Virus record (IMG/VR): IMGVR_UViG_3300005826_000294
Location: 1 to 64,000 of that record
Source: a virus
Length of the DNA stretch: 64,000 nt
Strand: one strand, 5' to 3'
Each line of letters opens with the position of its first letter. Within the stretch, counting starts at the first letter, position 1. A program made the position numbers and the translations under genes. Shown here one piece after another: positions 1 to 7,113 of the stretch. The notes below the pieces were generated by a model. The model searched no databases and had not been told where the DNA came from. It saw only the letters and a program-made list of their open reading frames with translations.

Positions 1-63
1 GACCTAGACCAAGATTTACATAATTTTGGTTTCTTATATTTATTTTTCTTAAAAGGTTTTATT

Positions 64-240
64 TTAAAAATTCTTCGTTCCAAATTTAGATTTAGACCAA
101 GACCAAGGCCAAAATCCAGCCCAAGACCAAGACCAAGACCTAGACCAAGACCTAGACCTAGACCAAGACCAATACCAAGACCTAGACCAAGATTTACATC
201 TGTTTGGTTTCCTAAATTTATTTTTCCTAAAAGGTTTCAT
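64..240 (-). CDS. Possible small basic Trp/Ser/Arg-rich protein, array copy
   Basis: A 58-residue frame starts MKPFRKNKFRKP and turns into WSRS-type dipeptide repeats, ending FGTKNF. It shares this start and end with other array copies, and its stop lies 2 nt before the next copy's equivalent start position. There is no good Shine-Dalgarno (SD) sequence, and the opposite strand also stays open because of the hexamer repeats. It could be a real basic, aromatic small protein or a by-product of repeat expansion. I do not recognise a family. Confidence 0.25.
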   Translation of the reverse strand: MKPFRKNKFRKPNRCKSWSRSWYWSWSRSRSWSRSWSWSWAGFWPWSWSKSKFGTKNF

Positions 241-410
241 TTTAAAAATCCTTCGTTCCAAATTTAGATTTAGACCAAGACCTAGACTTAGACCAAGACC
301 AAGACCTAGACCAAGACCTAAACCAAAACCTAGACCAAGACCATGATTTACATGATCTTAGTTTCCTAATTTTACCTTTCTTAAAAGGTTTTATTTTAAA
401 AATTCTTCGT

Positions 411-551
411 TCAATATCGAGATTTAATCCAAGACTCAAACCAAAACCTAGGCCAAGACCCACAAAATCTAGACTTATACCAAGATCTAGATCCAAACCA
501 CGATTTAAATAATTTCAATTTTCTAATTTTACTTTTCTTAAAAGGTTTCAT
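411..551 (-). CDS. Possible small basic protein, array copy with shorter repeat
   Basis: A 46-residue frame starts MKPFKKSKIRKLKLFKSW and then continues into a Trp/Phe/Ser/Arg-rich tail that is less regular than in its neighbours. It ends at a TGA located in the conserved block of the next unit. The start is equivalent to that of the copies at 240 and 747. There is no convincing ribosome binding site. Conservation of the first dozen codons across copies is the only argument for coding. Confidence 0.22.
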   Translation of the reverse strand: MKPFKKSKIRKLKLFKSWFGSRSWYKSRFCGSWPRFWFESWIKSRY

Positions 552-552
552 T

Positions 553-747
553 TTAAAAATTATTCGTTCCAAATTGAGATTTAATCCAAGACCAAGACCT
601 AGACTTAGACCAAGAATTAGACCAAGAATTAAGCCAAGACTTAGACCAAGACCCAGACCTAGACCAAGACCTAGACCAAGACCAAGACCAAGACCAAGAT
701 TTACATCTTTTTGGTTTTCTAATTTTACTTTTCTTAAAAGGTTTCAT
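553..747 (-). CDS. Possible small basic Trp/Ser/Arg-rich protein, array copy
   Basis: This is the longest clean copy, at 64 residues. It has MKPFKKSKIRKPKRC, then WSWSRS-type repeats, then QFGTNNF and a stop. The basic N-terminus and Cys are shared with the copy at 240. The unit upstream of it (around 860) is too eroded to read. No SD is visible. Coding status is uncertain and function unknown. Confidence 0.25.
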   Translation of the reverse strand: MKPFKKSKIRKPKRCKSWSWSWSWSRSWSRSGSWSKSWLNSWSNSWSKSRSWSWIKSQFGTNNF

Positions 748-911
748 TTTAAAAATTATTCGTTTCACATTGAGATTTAATCCAAGACCAAGTTAAAGAC
801 CAAAACCAAAATTCAGACCTAGACTGACACCAAGATTTACATAATTTTGGTTTTCTATATTTATTTTTTTAAAAAGTTTAAAAATTTAATTATATAAAAA
901 TATTTAATATA

Positions 912-974
912 ATCTTAACTTTGATTTGAATAGAAAAAAATAATTTATTAAATTATTCAAATCAAAGTTAAGAT
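912..974. terminator. Long inverted repeat, 21-bp perfect stem
   Basis: Positions 912-932 are the exact reverse complement of 954-974, with a 21-nt AT-rich loop between them. It lies downstream of the minus-strand gene ending at 1013 and upstream of the repeat array, so a terminator or barrier role fits. It shares three bases with the palindrome at 972-1003, so the two hairpins could exclude one another. Confidence 0.75.
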
Positions 975-1003
975 CGGTATGGAATTTAAATTCCATACCG
1001 ATC
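972..1003. terminator. Perfect 32-bp palindrome
   Basis: Positions 972-1003 read identically on both strands (starts GATCGGTATGGAATTT, centred at 987/988). It begins 10 nt past the stop codon of the gene at 1013-1576, where a terminator or RNA 3'-end stabiliser is expected. No clear U-run follows on the minus strand, so an intrinsic terminator is not proven. It could also be a protein-binding palindrome. Confidence 0.7.
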
Positions 1004-1012
1004 ATTTTTACA

Positions 1013-1576
1013 CTACAAAACAGATTTATTCGATGCCCAAGTTGGAATACAAATCTGCTCTACTCCTTCAAAGCTTACAATCAAAGATCCTGGAATCTTT
1101 GATTCATGCTTTGTATTCTCAGATACAGCATCCCCTGTCTCATCAACTGCCCATACATCATGTAGAACCAATGATTGAACTCCTACTTTCTTTACTTTTC
1201 CACGATAAATCCAATTAAATCCCCAAACTGCTATATACCTGTCATCCCACTTTTCATCCTTTAAAACATCCTTCCATAGTCTTCCATTAATAGAACAATT
1301 TTCATTTGACTCATCCAATTTTGCATTGTTTGCAGCCCATGTTGGAATGCAAATTTGTTCAATAGAATCTAGATTTATAATTAGATCACTAGGAATCTTG
1401 GTCTCATGACTCACTTTTTGATCAGTTGCAAGACCTGTTTCTTCTACAGCATAAGGATCTCTTAAAGTAAGTGTTTGTGCATCTATATTACAAAGCTTTC
1501 CACGATAAACCCAATTCCAACTCCATACTGCAACATAACGACCCAAGAAATTTTCTTCACAAATAAACTCTTTCAT
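1013..1576 (-). CDS. Two-repeat protein of unknown function
   Basis: 187 residues. The start at 1576 is chosen because AAGGAG lies 7 nt upstream and the longer frame would overlap the preceding gene. The protein is an internal duplication: residues 10-81 and 110-181 align, each containing (G/D)RY(V/I)AVW, NW(V/I)YRGK, an AV(E/D)ETG segment and ending EQICIPTWA. The strict repeat of Trp, Tyr and IPTW residues suggests two copies of a small beta-rich fold. It is the last gene of the MoxR/VWA cluster (12 nt after the preceding stop) and may be a substrate or adaptor of it. No family recognised. Confidence 0.8.
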   Translation of the reverse strand: MKEFICEENFLGRYVAVWSWNWVYRGKLCNIDAQTLTLRDPYAVEETGLATDQKVSHETKIPSDLIINLDSIEQICIPTWAANNAKLDESNENCSINGRLWKDVLKDEKWDDRYIAVWGFNWIYRGKVKKVGVQSLVLHDVWAVDETGDAVSENTKHESKIPGSLIVSFEGVEQICIPTWASNKSVL

Positions 1577-1587
1577 TTTCTTTCTCC

Positions 1588-2742
1588 TTAAAAAACTTTT
1601 ACTATTCTTCCCCAAGGTGGGGTTCCACTACGATCTCTTTCACTCATCCATACAACAGGATATTGAGGCTTCTCTCCAAATGTTGCATGACAATCACTAA
1701 TTGCTACACAAACATCAATAATTCCTTTAAATTTATTAAAACCATCTGTTAATATAGTTCCTCCTCCTCCTTTCACATTTCCATATTTATATATATCTCT
1801 TATATTTTTAACATGGAAAAATGTTTGAACTTCTGTGTCAATTGATAAAAACCAAACATCTTTAAAATATTTACTAATATGTTTTACCTGAGATAAACAT
1901 TTATTTATTAATTCATTACTCATTGATCCTGATGTATCTAAAAGAATTCCAAGTCTTGACTCATATCCTTTAAGACCAGGATAAATTATATTACTTTGCC
2001 TCCTAGATAATTTAGCATATGAATAATCATCTTTACCTCTTGAACTATTGATGGAATTTTTTATTTTTAATCTAAAAATTTTCCTCCAATCTGCTTCTGG
2101 TTTAGAAAAGAACTCCTTTAGTTCAATTAATAAATTATTAGGAACATTTCCATGTTTTTCAGAATACTCCTTTATTAAAATTGCAGTTGTTCTTATAATG
2201 ATTTCTAAATCTTCTGGTGTAATTCCCTCTCCTGGTGTAATTCCCTCTCCTGGTATAGTTCCCTCTCCTTTATATTCTTCTACAAAAACATCCTGAATAA
2301 AAGATTTAAAATTTTCTTCAATATTATTTTTTAATTTTTCATAATAAAAATCTGCTGATTTAGATCTAGGAAAATTATAAGTTCTTGGATATAAAATTGG
2401 AAGACTACATGTAAATCCATATTGCTCCAAAATATCATTGTTATAAATATCAGAAGCCATATTAAATATTTTAGGAATTTTATTAGTTACTCTTTTAAAA
2501 TAATCTCCTAATAAATGAAGAATTTCATGTAATAATACAAACACCATATCTTCTTCATTTAATTTTAAACATTCTTCATTTATATGTAGAGTTCCTTTAT
2601 CTGAAATTGCCATATATGGAATTTTATTATTTATTACCGGCTTAATAATATAAAGTAAACTTGCCATATATGGTAATCTTTTTAAAGCTTTATATCTTAT
2701 TCTATATAAAAATTCATGACATTCTTTCTCCATTTTTGTCAT
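1588..2742 (-). CDS. VWA-like metallopeptidase-type protein (DUF2201-like)
   Basis: 384 residues; starts at ATG after GAGGAGAAAAAT. The N-terminal half has a zincin motif HEILH (72-76) followed by LLGDYFKR. The C-terminal half has a VWA MIDAS-like motif DTSGSMS (269-275). Between them is a short tandem repeat, GEGITP (about 160-176). This HExxH plus C-terminal VWA architecture is the DUF2201 type that pairs with MoxR AAA ATPases. The ATPase gene lies two genes upstream in the same operon and overlaps the gene between them. Inferred role: metal-dependent effector assembled or remodelled by the ATPase. The substrate is unknown. Confidence 0.82.
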   Translation of the reverse strand: MTKMEKECHEFLYRIRYKALKRLPYMASLLYIIKPVINNKIPYMAISDKGTLHINEECLKLNEEDMVFVLLHEILHLLGDYFKRVTNKIPKIFNMASDIYNNDILEQYGFTCSLPILYPRTYNFPRSKSADFYYEKLKNNIEENFKSFIQDVFVEEYKGEGTIPGEGITPGEGITPEDLEIIIRTTAILIKEYSEKHGNVPNNLLIELKEFFSKPEADWRKIFRLKIKNSINSSRGKDDYSYAKLSRRQSNIIYPGLKGYESRLGILLDTSGSMSNELINKCLSQVKHISKYFKDVWFLSIDTEVQTFFHVKNIRDIYKYGNVKGGGGTILTDGFNKFKGIIDVCVAISDCHATFGEKPQYPVVWMSERDRSGTPPWGRIVKVF

Positions 2743-3040
2743 ATTTTTCTCCTCGAATTAAATAATATCCATTTCCAAATTTAATTTTATTTATAGGAAT
2801 ATTTAATTTCTTAGAAATATTCTCCCTTTCATCAATAATCTTTGTTGCTGTTTTTTTATCTAAATATTTAATCATATCTTTGTTTTTTGCATCATCTAAA
2901 ACCTGTCCATATTTATTAACAATTAACTTATATAAAATTTTTTCTATATCATTGTTATACCAAGAAAATTCAAATATTTTTTTTAACCCATTCAAACCAC
3001 TAATCACGTCAATATTATTAATTATTTTTTCGTAATTCAT
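2714..3040 (-). CDS. Hypothetical protein between MoxR ATPase and VWA protein
   Basis: 108 residues, mostly charged and probably helical. Its start overlaps the ATPase stop as ATGA, and its last 29 nt overlap the start of the VWA gene, so the three are translationally coupled. No motif recognised. Its position inside a MoxR-VWA pair suggests an adaptor for that pair, by context only. Confidence 0.7.
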   Translation of the reverse strand: MNYEKIINNIDVISGLNGLKKIFEFSWYNNDIEKILYKLIVNKYGQVLDDAKNKDMIKYLDKKTATKIIDERENISKKLNIPINKIKFGNGYYLIRGEKYDKNGERMS

Positions 3041-4077
3041 AGTTCTAATCCCTCAACCAGATTAAGAAACTCTTTAGAATTTCCTAAGTTCTTATTTAAT
3101 AGTTCCGTAACAACTTGAACTTTAATATCATTTATACTTATAGAAGACATCACCTCACAAAATTTAGGAACATGTTCATTATATTTAAAAACAAAACTCA
3201 AAGTAGCCATAATAGATGTGTAAATTTTATCTATCCTGTTTGGCATAGCATTTTTATATAAAATGTCAGTTGGAAGTGGAAGATCTAATTTCGCCATGTA
3301 CTCGTAAACTTCCTTTGTAATTCCTTCTCCAACACATCCTTTAATATAATCAAAAGCAGAAATTCTCTTTGTCCTACATGTTGCCCAAAGCCTACACGTC
3401 ATTTCCCATGATCTTGGTGAAGCAAATGATCTATCTTCAACATTTCCTTGAATATTATCTCTATTTGTTTTAAGATAATTAGTAATAATAGAAGTAACAT
3501 AACTATAATTTTCGTCCCATAGTTTTTTATCTATAGGAGAATAATCAACAACTTTTTGTTTATTGAATTGAAGGTAATCTCCAAACATTTCAACATCAGG
3601 TTTAAGATCAAAATGACAAAAACGATTGGCTAGTGGTGGTTCTAAATCTCCAGAATTTGCCCCCTCTTCTGCAGGGTTACATGCAGCAATAATTAAAGTG
3701 TCCTTTGGAAGAACAACCTCTCCTACAACTTTTTCACAAACAATTCTCAAAGCCGCTGCTTGAACAGCAGGAGGAGCACAATTTAGTTCGTCAAAAAATA
3801 AAATCCCACCATTATGTTTAACTAAATTATTAGCCCATGATGGTGGAAAAAGTTCAATTCCATTTTCTGTCCTTACTGGAAGACCACCTACATCTGCCGG
3901 ATCTCTAATACTTAAAATTACAACCTCACAATGAAGTCCCATTTGTTTTGCTATGGAAGAAATAATAGCACTTTTACCAATTCCAGGGGAACCCCAAAAT
4001 AATAGAGGAATCCCTCTTCCACCATCACTTCGTTGTGTAGCCCAACTGACTTCTATTGCTTTGCTTAGAATTTCCAT
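3037..4077 (-). CDS. MoxR-type AAA+ ATPase
   Basis: 346 residues from the ATG at 4077, which has AAAGGTG just upstream; a longer frame to 4176 runs into a repeat-derived leader and a hairpin and is rejected. Walker A is GSPGIGKS (29-36). Walker B is the acidic stretch ILFFDELN, followed by sensor-1-like ACNPAEEG. MoxR/RavA-type ATPases act as chaperones for VWA-domain partners, and one is encoded two genes downstream. The 100 nt upstream contain a copy of the left-edge array core and a 22-bp palindrome, unusual for a leader and possibly regulatory. Confidence 0.88.
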   Translation of the reverse strand: MEILSKAIEVSWATQRSDGGRGIPLLFWGSPGIGKSAIISSIAKQMGLHCEVVILSIRDPADVGGLPVRTENGIELFPPSWANNLVKHNGGILFFDELNCAPPAVQAAALRIVCEKVVGEVVLPKDTLIIAACNPAEEGANSGDLEPPLANRFCHFDLKPDVEMFGDYLQFNKQKVVDYSPIDKKLWDENYSYVTSIITNYLKTNRDNIQGNVEDRSFASPRSWEMTCRLWATCRTKRISAFDYIKGCVGEGITKEVYEYMAKLDLPLPTDILYKNAMPNRIDKIYTSIMATLSFVFKYNEHVPKFCEVMSSISINDIKVQVVTELLNKNLGNSKEFLNLVEGLEL

Positions 4078-4106
4078 TACTTCACCTTTAAAATTTGTTT
4101 GTTTAA

Positions 4107-4137
4107 AAATTCTTCGTTCCAAATTGAGATTTATTAA
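4107..4137 (-). repeat. Solitary copy of the left-array core sequence
   Basis: The plus-strand stretch around AAAAATTCTTCGTTCC matches the conserved block of the 1-850 array almost base for base. It sits 30 nt upstream of the MoxR gene start. A shared regulatory element or a seed for array expansion are both possible. Confidence 0.7.
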
Positions 4138-4140
4138 ATA

Positions 4141-4218
4141 TAAGGTGTTTAGCTCAATTGAAAGAGCATCGGACAAAAAGATCCGGGAGATGTAGGTTCA
4201 ATTGAGCTGAACACCTTA
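4141..4218 (+). other. Palindromised tRNA-like element
   Basis: On the plus strand the first two thirds align without gaps to the tRNA-like gene at 12513-12586: acceptor AGGTGTT, D arm GCTC/GAGC, anticodon stem TCGGA/TCCGG with an 8-nt loop CAAAAAGA, and the T-arm 5' half with TTCAATT. Where the T-arm 3' strand should be, the sequence is instead the reverse complement of the D arm and acceptor. Positions 4141-4162 pair with 4197-4218 over 22 bp with one T-G wobble. It is oriented opposite to every other tRNA here. It is unlikely to fold as a normal tRNA and may act as a hairpin between two genes. Confidence 0.8.
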
Positions 4219-4234
4219 GGTAATCGGTAATCCT

Positions 4235-4399
4235 CTATTGATATTTTATTCTCCGCTGTTTCTTTCTTTGAATCGTCTTTTCTTTTTCCTTCTTCTTAAT
4301 ATATTTATGCTCATAATTCTTAGAAGATTTATTATCTCCTTCTTCATCAATTTCATCATAGTCAAACCAATTATCATATTCAGGCCATTCTTCATACAT
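4235..4399 (-). CDS. Small acidic-then-basic hypothetical protein
   Basis: 54 residues. The start at 4399 follows a strong GGAGG; an upstream in-frame ATG lacks one. The N-terminal half is acidic and aromatic (YEEWPEYDNWFDYDEIDEE) and the C-terminal half is Lys/Arg rich. No domain recognised. It is followed by the palindromised tRNA element. Confidence 0.6.
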   Translation of the reverse strand: MYEEWPEYDNWFDYDEIDEEGDNKSSKNYEHKYIKKKEKEKTIQRKKQRRIKYQ

Positions 4400-4418
4400 T
4401 TTTACTCCTCCAAAAATT

Positions 4419-4592
4419 TCAGAAAATAAATGATTTGAAATCTTTTGTGTGCTCATGAGAACATGAACTATTGTTAGAAATTACATCACTACCAAAAGAA
4501 TAATTTATCCAAAATTTATCAGGATATTCAACAACAGGTCCATCTTCTTGATGAAATTTTCCAATTAAACACTATTCTTTTTTAATATTCAT
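4419..4592 (-). pseudogene. Broken HREDGP-repeat (MORN-like) gene with in-frame amber
   Basis: Starting at ATG 4592 the frame reads six codons, then TAG, then continues in frame with FHQEDGPVVEYPDKFWINY, the same repeat as in the gene at 5101-5370. It ends at 4419. Either the gene is dead, cut down to one repeat, or the amber is read through. No supporting SD is seen. Confidence 0.6.
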
Positions 4593-4636
4593 GGTTTTTT
4601 TCCCAATTGATTTGTTGTTTATTAGATGTTCAATAG

Positions 4637-4709
4637 TAGGCCCGCAGGGATTTGAACCCTGAACCTTTTGGTTAAAAGCCAAATACTCTACCAGTTGAGT
4701 TACGGACCC
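4637..4709 (-). tRNA. tRNA-Lys (TTT)
   Basis: Good cloverleaf: acceptor GGGTCCG/CGGGCCT, D stem ACTC/GAGT, anticodon stem TTTGG/CCAAA with loop CTTTTAA, T arm CAGGG-TTCAAAT-CCCTG, discriminator A. CCA is not encoded. It starts 8 nt after the stop of the gene at 4717-5046. A degenerate copy with the same flank is at 5769-5841. Confidence 0.93.
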
Positions 4710-4716
4710 TAAAATT

Positions 4717-5046
4717 TTATCTATATATTCCCTTCTTTGAATTACACTTCATACAATAATGTCCTACTTCCTTTGATGAAGATATTTTCTTTTTTTGGAA
4801 TTTTGAAGAAAATTTTGTAAGAGTTATAGTAATAATATCTTTAACAACACATGGACATTCAACAATAAAAACTATAAATATAAAAACAATATATAATGGC
4901 CAAAAAATCCACCATACAATATCATTCTCAATTTCATATGGTTCGACCATTTTAAGTTTAATTTTATTACCAATTACTATAAAAATTAATGGTATGGTTA
5001 CATAACTAATTATACATATTAAAAAAATTATTGGATATAAAACCAT
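4717..5046 (-). CDS. Small membrane protein with a tail shared with a pentapeptide protein
   Basis: 109 residues. Two hydrophobic helices (about 2-26 and 45-63) flank a short charged segment, then a basic tail. The last 23 residues (KISSSKEVGHYCMKCN and onward) are nearly the same as the C-terminus of the unrelated protein at 5849-6394, and in both cases a tRNA-Lys gene follows immediately. The tail has a CxxC pair (CMKC). Probably an inner-membrane phage protein; function unknown. Confidence 0.65.
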   Translation of the reverse strand: MVLYPIIFLICIISYVTIPLIFIVIGNKIKLKMVEPYEIENDIVWWIFWPLYIVFIFIVFIVECPCVVKDIITITLTKFSSKFQKKKISSSKEVGHYCMKCNSKKGIYR

Positions 5047-5100
5047 AAGAACCTCTGACTTGTTTAATTCACTAATATTTATCTTACATCTCGACCAACT

Positions 5101-5370
5101 TTACTTCTTTCCGCCAACCTCGATGATTTTTCCATTGTACCTATTATTAAACTCTTCCTCGCTTAATTTTTTTCCGTTTAAAAACCAAAATTTCTCTCCA
5201 TTAACATACTCAACAGCTGGACCATTTTCTCGATGATGTTTTCCATTTAAATACCATACTTTATATCCATTATTATATTCAATAGCTGGTCCATCTTCTC
5301 GATGATGCTTTCCTTCTTTATTAAACCACTCTGTTCTGTCTTTATATACTCTTACAATATATTCTTTCAT
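5101..5370 (-). CDS. MORN-like HREDGPA repeat protein
   Basis: 89 residues with AGGAG upstream. Contains three repeats of the type W(F/Y)xxxGKHHRE(D/N)GPA(I/V)EY, the third degenerate (FWFLNGKKLSEEEF). Such repeats are known from giant viruses, large phages and some bacteria, and probably form a beta-sheet solenoid. A dead relative lies at 4419-4592. The exact role is unknown. Confidence 0.75.
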   Translation of the reverse strand: MKEYIVRVYKDRTEWFNKEGKHHREDGPAIEYNNGYKVWYLNGKHHRENGPAVEYVNGEKFWFLNGKKLSEEEFNNRYNGKIIEVGGKK

Positions 5371-5379
5371 CTTAAACTC

Positions 5380-5754
5380 CTACCGATTTACCTTATGTAA
5401 AAACACATCTTCACTATAATATCCGTTTGATATTCCAAACCACCGAAGTGTCACTGTTCCTTTAATTGTTGAAATATGATAAAAAGTCCATGTTTCTTCA
5501 TCATATTCTACATTATAATTAAGATCATAATTAGATGGAGATCTCCCCCTATTTGATCTTTCTAATGCATGTATAATTGGTGTTCCAATAAGATCTTCTA
5601 GATCTCCGCAAATATCTTCTAATCAAACCTCTTCACAACAATCTTAGTCATGAAACATTTTATAATGATCATCGCCTATGAAATGTAGAGTATCTCCGTC
5701 TTTGTAAATCTTATGAAATGTCTTATCAATCAAAGTTTCAAATGAAACTATCAT
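5380..5754 (-). pseudogene. DUF7448-like protein gene with two in-frame stops
   Basis: From ATG 5754 (preceded by AAAGGAG) the frame reads 36 codons to TAA at 5644, then DCCEEV, then TGA, then LEDICGDLEDLIGTP through WTFYHISTIKGTVTLRWFG to a TAG at 5380. Joined across the stops this is one colinear protein resembling the phage DUF7448 family (DCCE, EDICGDLxDLIG, TLRWFGxSNGYY), from memory. A CAA-to-TAA change explains the first stop. Most likely a decayed gene; readthrough of two different stops is less likely. Confidence 0.7.
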
Positions 5755-5768
5755 CGTTTTCTCCTTTA

Positions 5769-5841
5769 TAGGTGCGCAGGGACTTGAACCCTGAACCTTC
5801 TGGTTAAAAGCCGGATACTTTTCCAATTGAGTTACGAACCC
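5769..5841 (-). tRNA. Degenerate tRNA-Lys (TTT) copy
   Basis: A diverged duplicate of the tRNA at 4637-4709, including about 80 bp of its 5' flank. The anticodon loop CTTTTAA is intact, but there are mismatches in the acceptor (T5-C68), D stem (C13-A22) and anticodon stem. T arm is CAGGG-TTCAAGT-CCCTG. CCA is not encoded. Probably non-functional or weakly functional. Confidence 0.65.
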
Positions 5842-5848
5842 TAAAATT

Positions 5849-6394
5849 TTATCTATAAATCCCTTTTTTCGGATTACACTTCATACAATAATGTCTTACT
5901 TCCTTTGGTGAAGATATTTCCTTTACATGTGGGATACTGTTTCTCGGATCCAGACATGTCTCAGTCAGGGTTGCCCCTCGCAGATTCGCACTTATCAGAT
6001 TCGCGCCGTCCAGATCCGCGCCGGTCATATCCGCGCCTCGCAAATCCGCGGAGGTCAAGTCCGCGCCGGTCAGATCCGCGCCGGACAGATACGCCCATTG
6101 CAGATTCGCCCATCGCAGACACGCACCTCGCAGATCCGCGCCGGACAGATCCGCGCGAGCCAGATCCGCGCCGGACAGTTTCGCGCCGAACAGATCCGCG
6201 CCGGACAGTTTCGCGTTGGCCAGAACCGCGTCTCGCAGTTTCGCGTTGGCCAGAACCGCGTCTCGCAGATCCGCGCCGGACAGTTTCGCGCCTTGCAGAT
6301 TCGCGTTGGCCAGATCCGCGCCTTGCAGATTCGCGCCTCGCAGATCCGAGCCTGGCCTGATATTGTACTCGCGACCATTTATCGTCCTCTTCAC
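5849..6394 (-). CDS. Pentapeptide-repeat protein with swapped C-terminus
   Basis: 181 residues, GTG start overlapping the upstream stop (GTGA), with GGAGGTG placed in the end of the preceding gene. After MKRTINGREYNI come about 24 A(D/N)Lxx pentapeptides, which form a right-handed beta-helix. Its start and the segment TCLDPxNSIP match the neighbour at 6391-7113. Where that neighbour continues into a DUF5758-like domain, this protein switches to the 23-residue tail found on the membrane protein at 4717-5046. The junction marks a recombination. Much more GC-rich than surrounding genes. Confidence 0.85.
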   Translation of the reverse strand: MKRTINGREYNIRPGSDLRGANLQGADLANANLQGAKLSGADLRDAVLANAKLRDAVLANAKLSGADLFGAKLSGADLARADLSGADLRGACLRWANLQWAYLSGADLTGADLTSADLRGADMTGADLDGANLISANLRGATLTETCLDPRNSIPHVKEISSPKEVRHYCMKCNPKKGIYR

Positions 6395-7113
6395 CCTAGC
6401 ACCTCCAGTTTCCTACATCTCCACTTATTGCTTGTCCTGTGCAGATCTTCCCTCCTGCACCTGACACGTACGATACTTCGATCAGGGTATTTTTTTCCTA
6501 TCCATTCCCTACTCGCTAGGTAGATTCCGGGGTGACACTTTGTGTCAGACGTGGAGAAATAAGGGGCTGTGTATTCTCCAGGTGTGTAATGTGTGTCTCC
6601 AACCTCAGTAGACCTCTCGGTCCGCCAGCCGTAGATCCAGTCGTCACCCCCGATCTCGAGTCCTCCTCCGAGTATCTCTGCGTCTGTCACGCGTGGGATA
6701 CTGTTGCTCGGATCCAGACATGTCTTAGTCAGATCCGCGCCGGTCATATCCGCGCCTCGCAAATCCGCGGAGGTCAAGTCCGCGCCGGTCAGATCCGCGC
6801 CTCGCAGATCTGCGGAGGTCAGATCCGCGCCGGTCAGATCCGAGTCGGCCAGACCCGCGAAGGTCAAGTCCGCGCCGGTCAGATCCGCGCCTCGCAGATC
6901 CGCTCCGGTCATATCCGCGCCTCGCAGATTCGCGTGTCGCAGATCCGCGTTGGTCAGATACGCGCCTCGCAGATTTGCGTCTCGTAGATCCGCGCCGGCC
7001 AGATACGCTTGTCGCAGATCCCTCCATTGCAGATTCGCCCGTCGCAGATCCGCGCATCGTAGATTTGCGCCTGGCTTGATATTGTACTCGCGACCATTTA
7101 TCGTCCTCTTCAC
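6391..7113 (-). CDS. Pentapeptide-repeat protein with DUF5758-like C-terminal domain
   Basis: 240 residues, GTG start overlapping the upstream stop, SD GGAGGTG. Residues 1-12 MKRTINGREYNI, then about 23 pentapeptides (ADLRG, ADLTG), then a C-terminal domain with WIYGWRTE, TAPYFSTSDTK, GIYLASREW and IVRVRCRRE. The same C-terminal domain is on the next protein. Pentapeptide helices often mimic DNA or act as scaffolds; here the role is unknown. GC content is far above the local average, indicating recent transfer or repeat expansion. Confidence 0.85.
   Translation of the reverse strand: MKRTINGREYNIKPGANLRCADLRRANLQWRDLRQAYLAGADLRDANLRGAYLTNADLRHANLRGADMTGADLRGADLTGADLTFAGLADSDLTGADLTSADLRGADLTGADLTSADLRGADMTGADLTKTCLDPSNSIPRVTDAEILGGGLEIGGDDWIYGWRTERSTEVGDTHYTPGEYTAPYFSTSDTKCHPGIYLASREWIGKKYPDRSIVRVRCRREDLHRTSNKWRCRKLEVLG

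Larger units (their letters stand above)
1..850 (-). repeat. Degenerate tandem repeat array (about 150-190 bp unit) encoding Trp/Ser/Arg-rich mini-ORFs
   Basis: At least five units are visible, and the array runs off the left edge. Each has a conserved block near 50-90, 226-262, 379-425, 538-580 and 733-775, containing the plus-strand core AAAATTCTTCGTTC, followed by a variable number of CCAAGA/CCTAGA hexamers. Read on the minus strand, each unit begins like a gene (MKPF-K/R-K) and continues into Trp-Ser/Arg-Ser dipeptide runs, ending with KFGT-like residues just before the next unit. Two units have ATA where the others have ATG. The hexamer runs look like slippage products. The conserved block recurs once more at 4107-4137, just upstream of the MoxR-type gene. 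Confidence 0.8.

Noticed and set aside
574-780. Plus-strand frame rich in Pro-Arg dipeptides over the left array
   Set aside because: It arises from the same hexamer repeats read in reverse, has no ribosome site and is not kept between units.
1-850. CRISPR array
   Set aside because: Repeat spacing is irregular, the 'spacers' are themselves hexamer repeats, and no cas genes are present.
4078-4176. Extended N-terminus for the MoxR ATPase
   Set aside because: It would translate the palindrome and array-derived leader. The ATG at 4077 has the ribosome site and the family's usual start.
5905-6523. Plus-strand frames of 150-200 codons across the pentapeptide genes
   Set aside because: They are mirror frames of the GC-rich pentapeptide codons. 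The minus-strand frames have recognised domains, coupling and ribosome sites.
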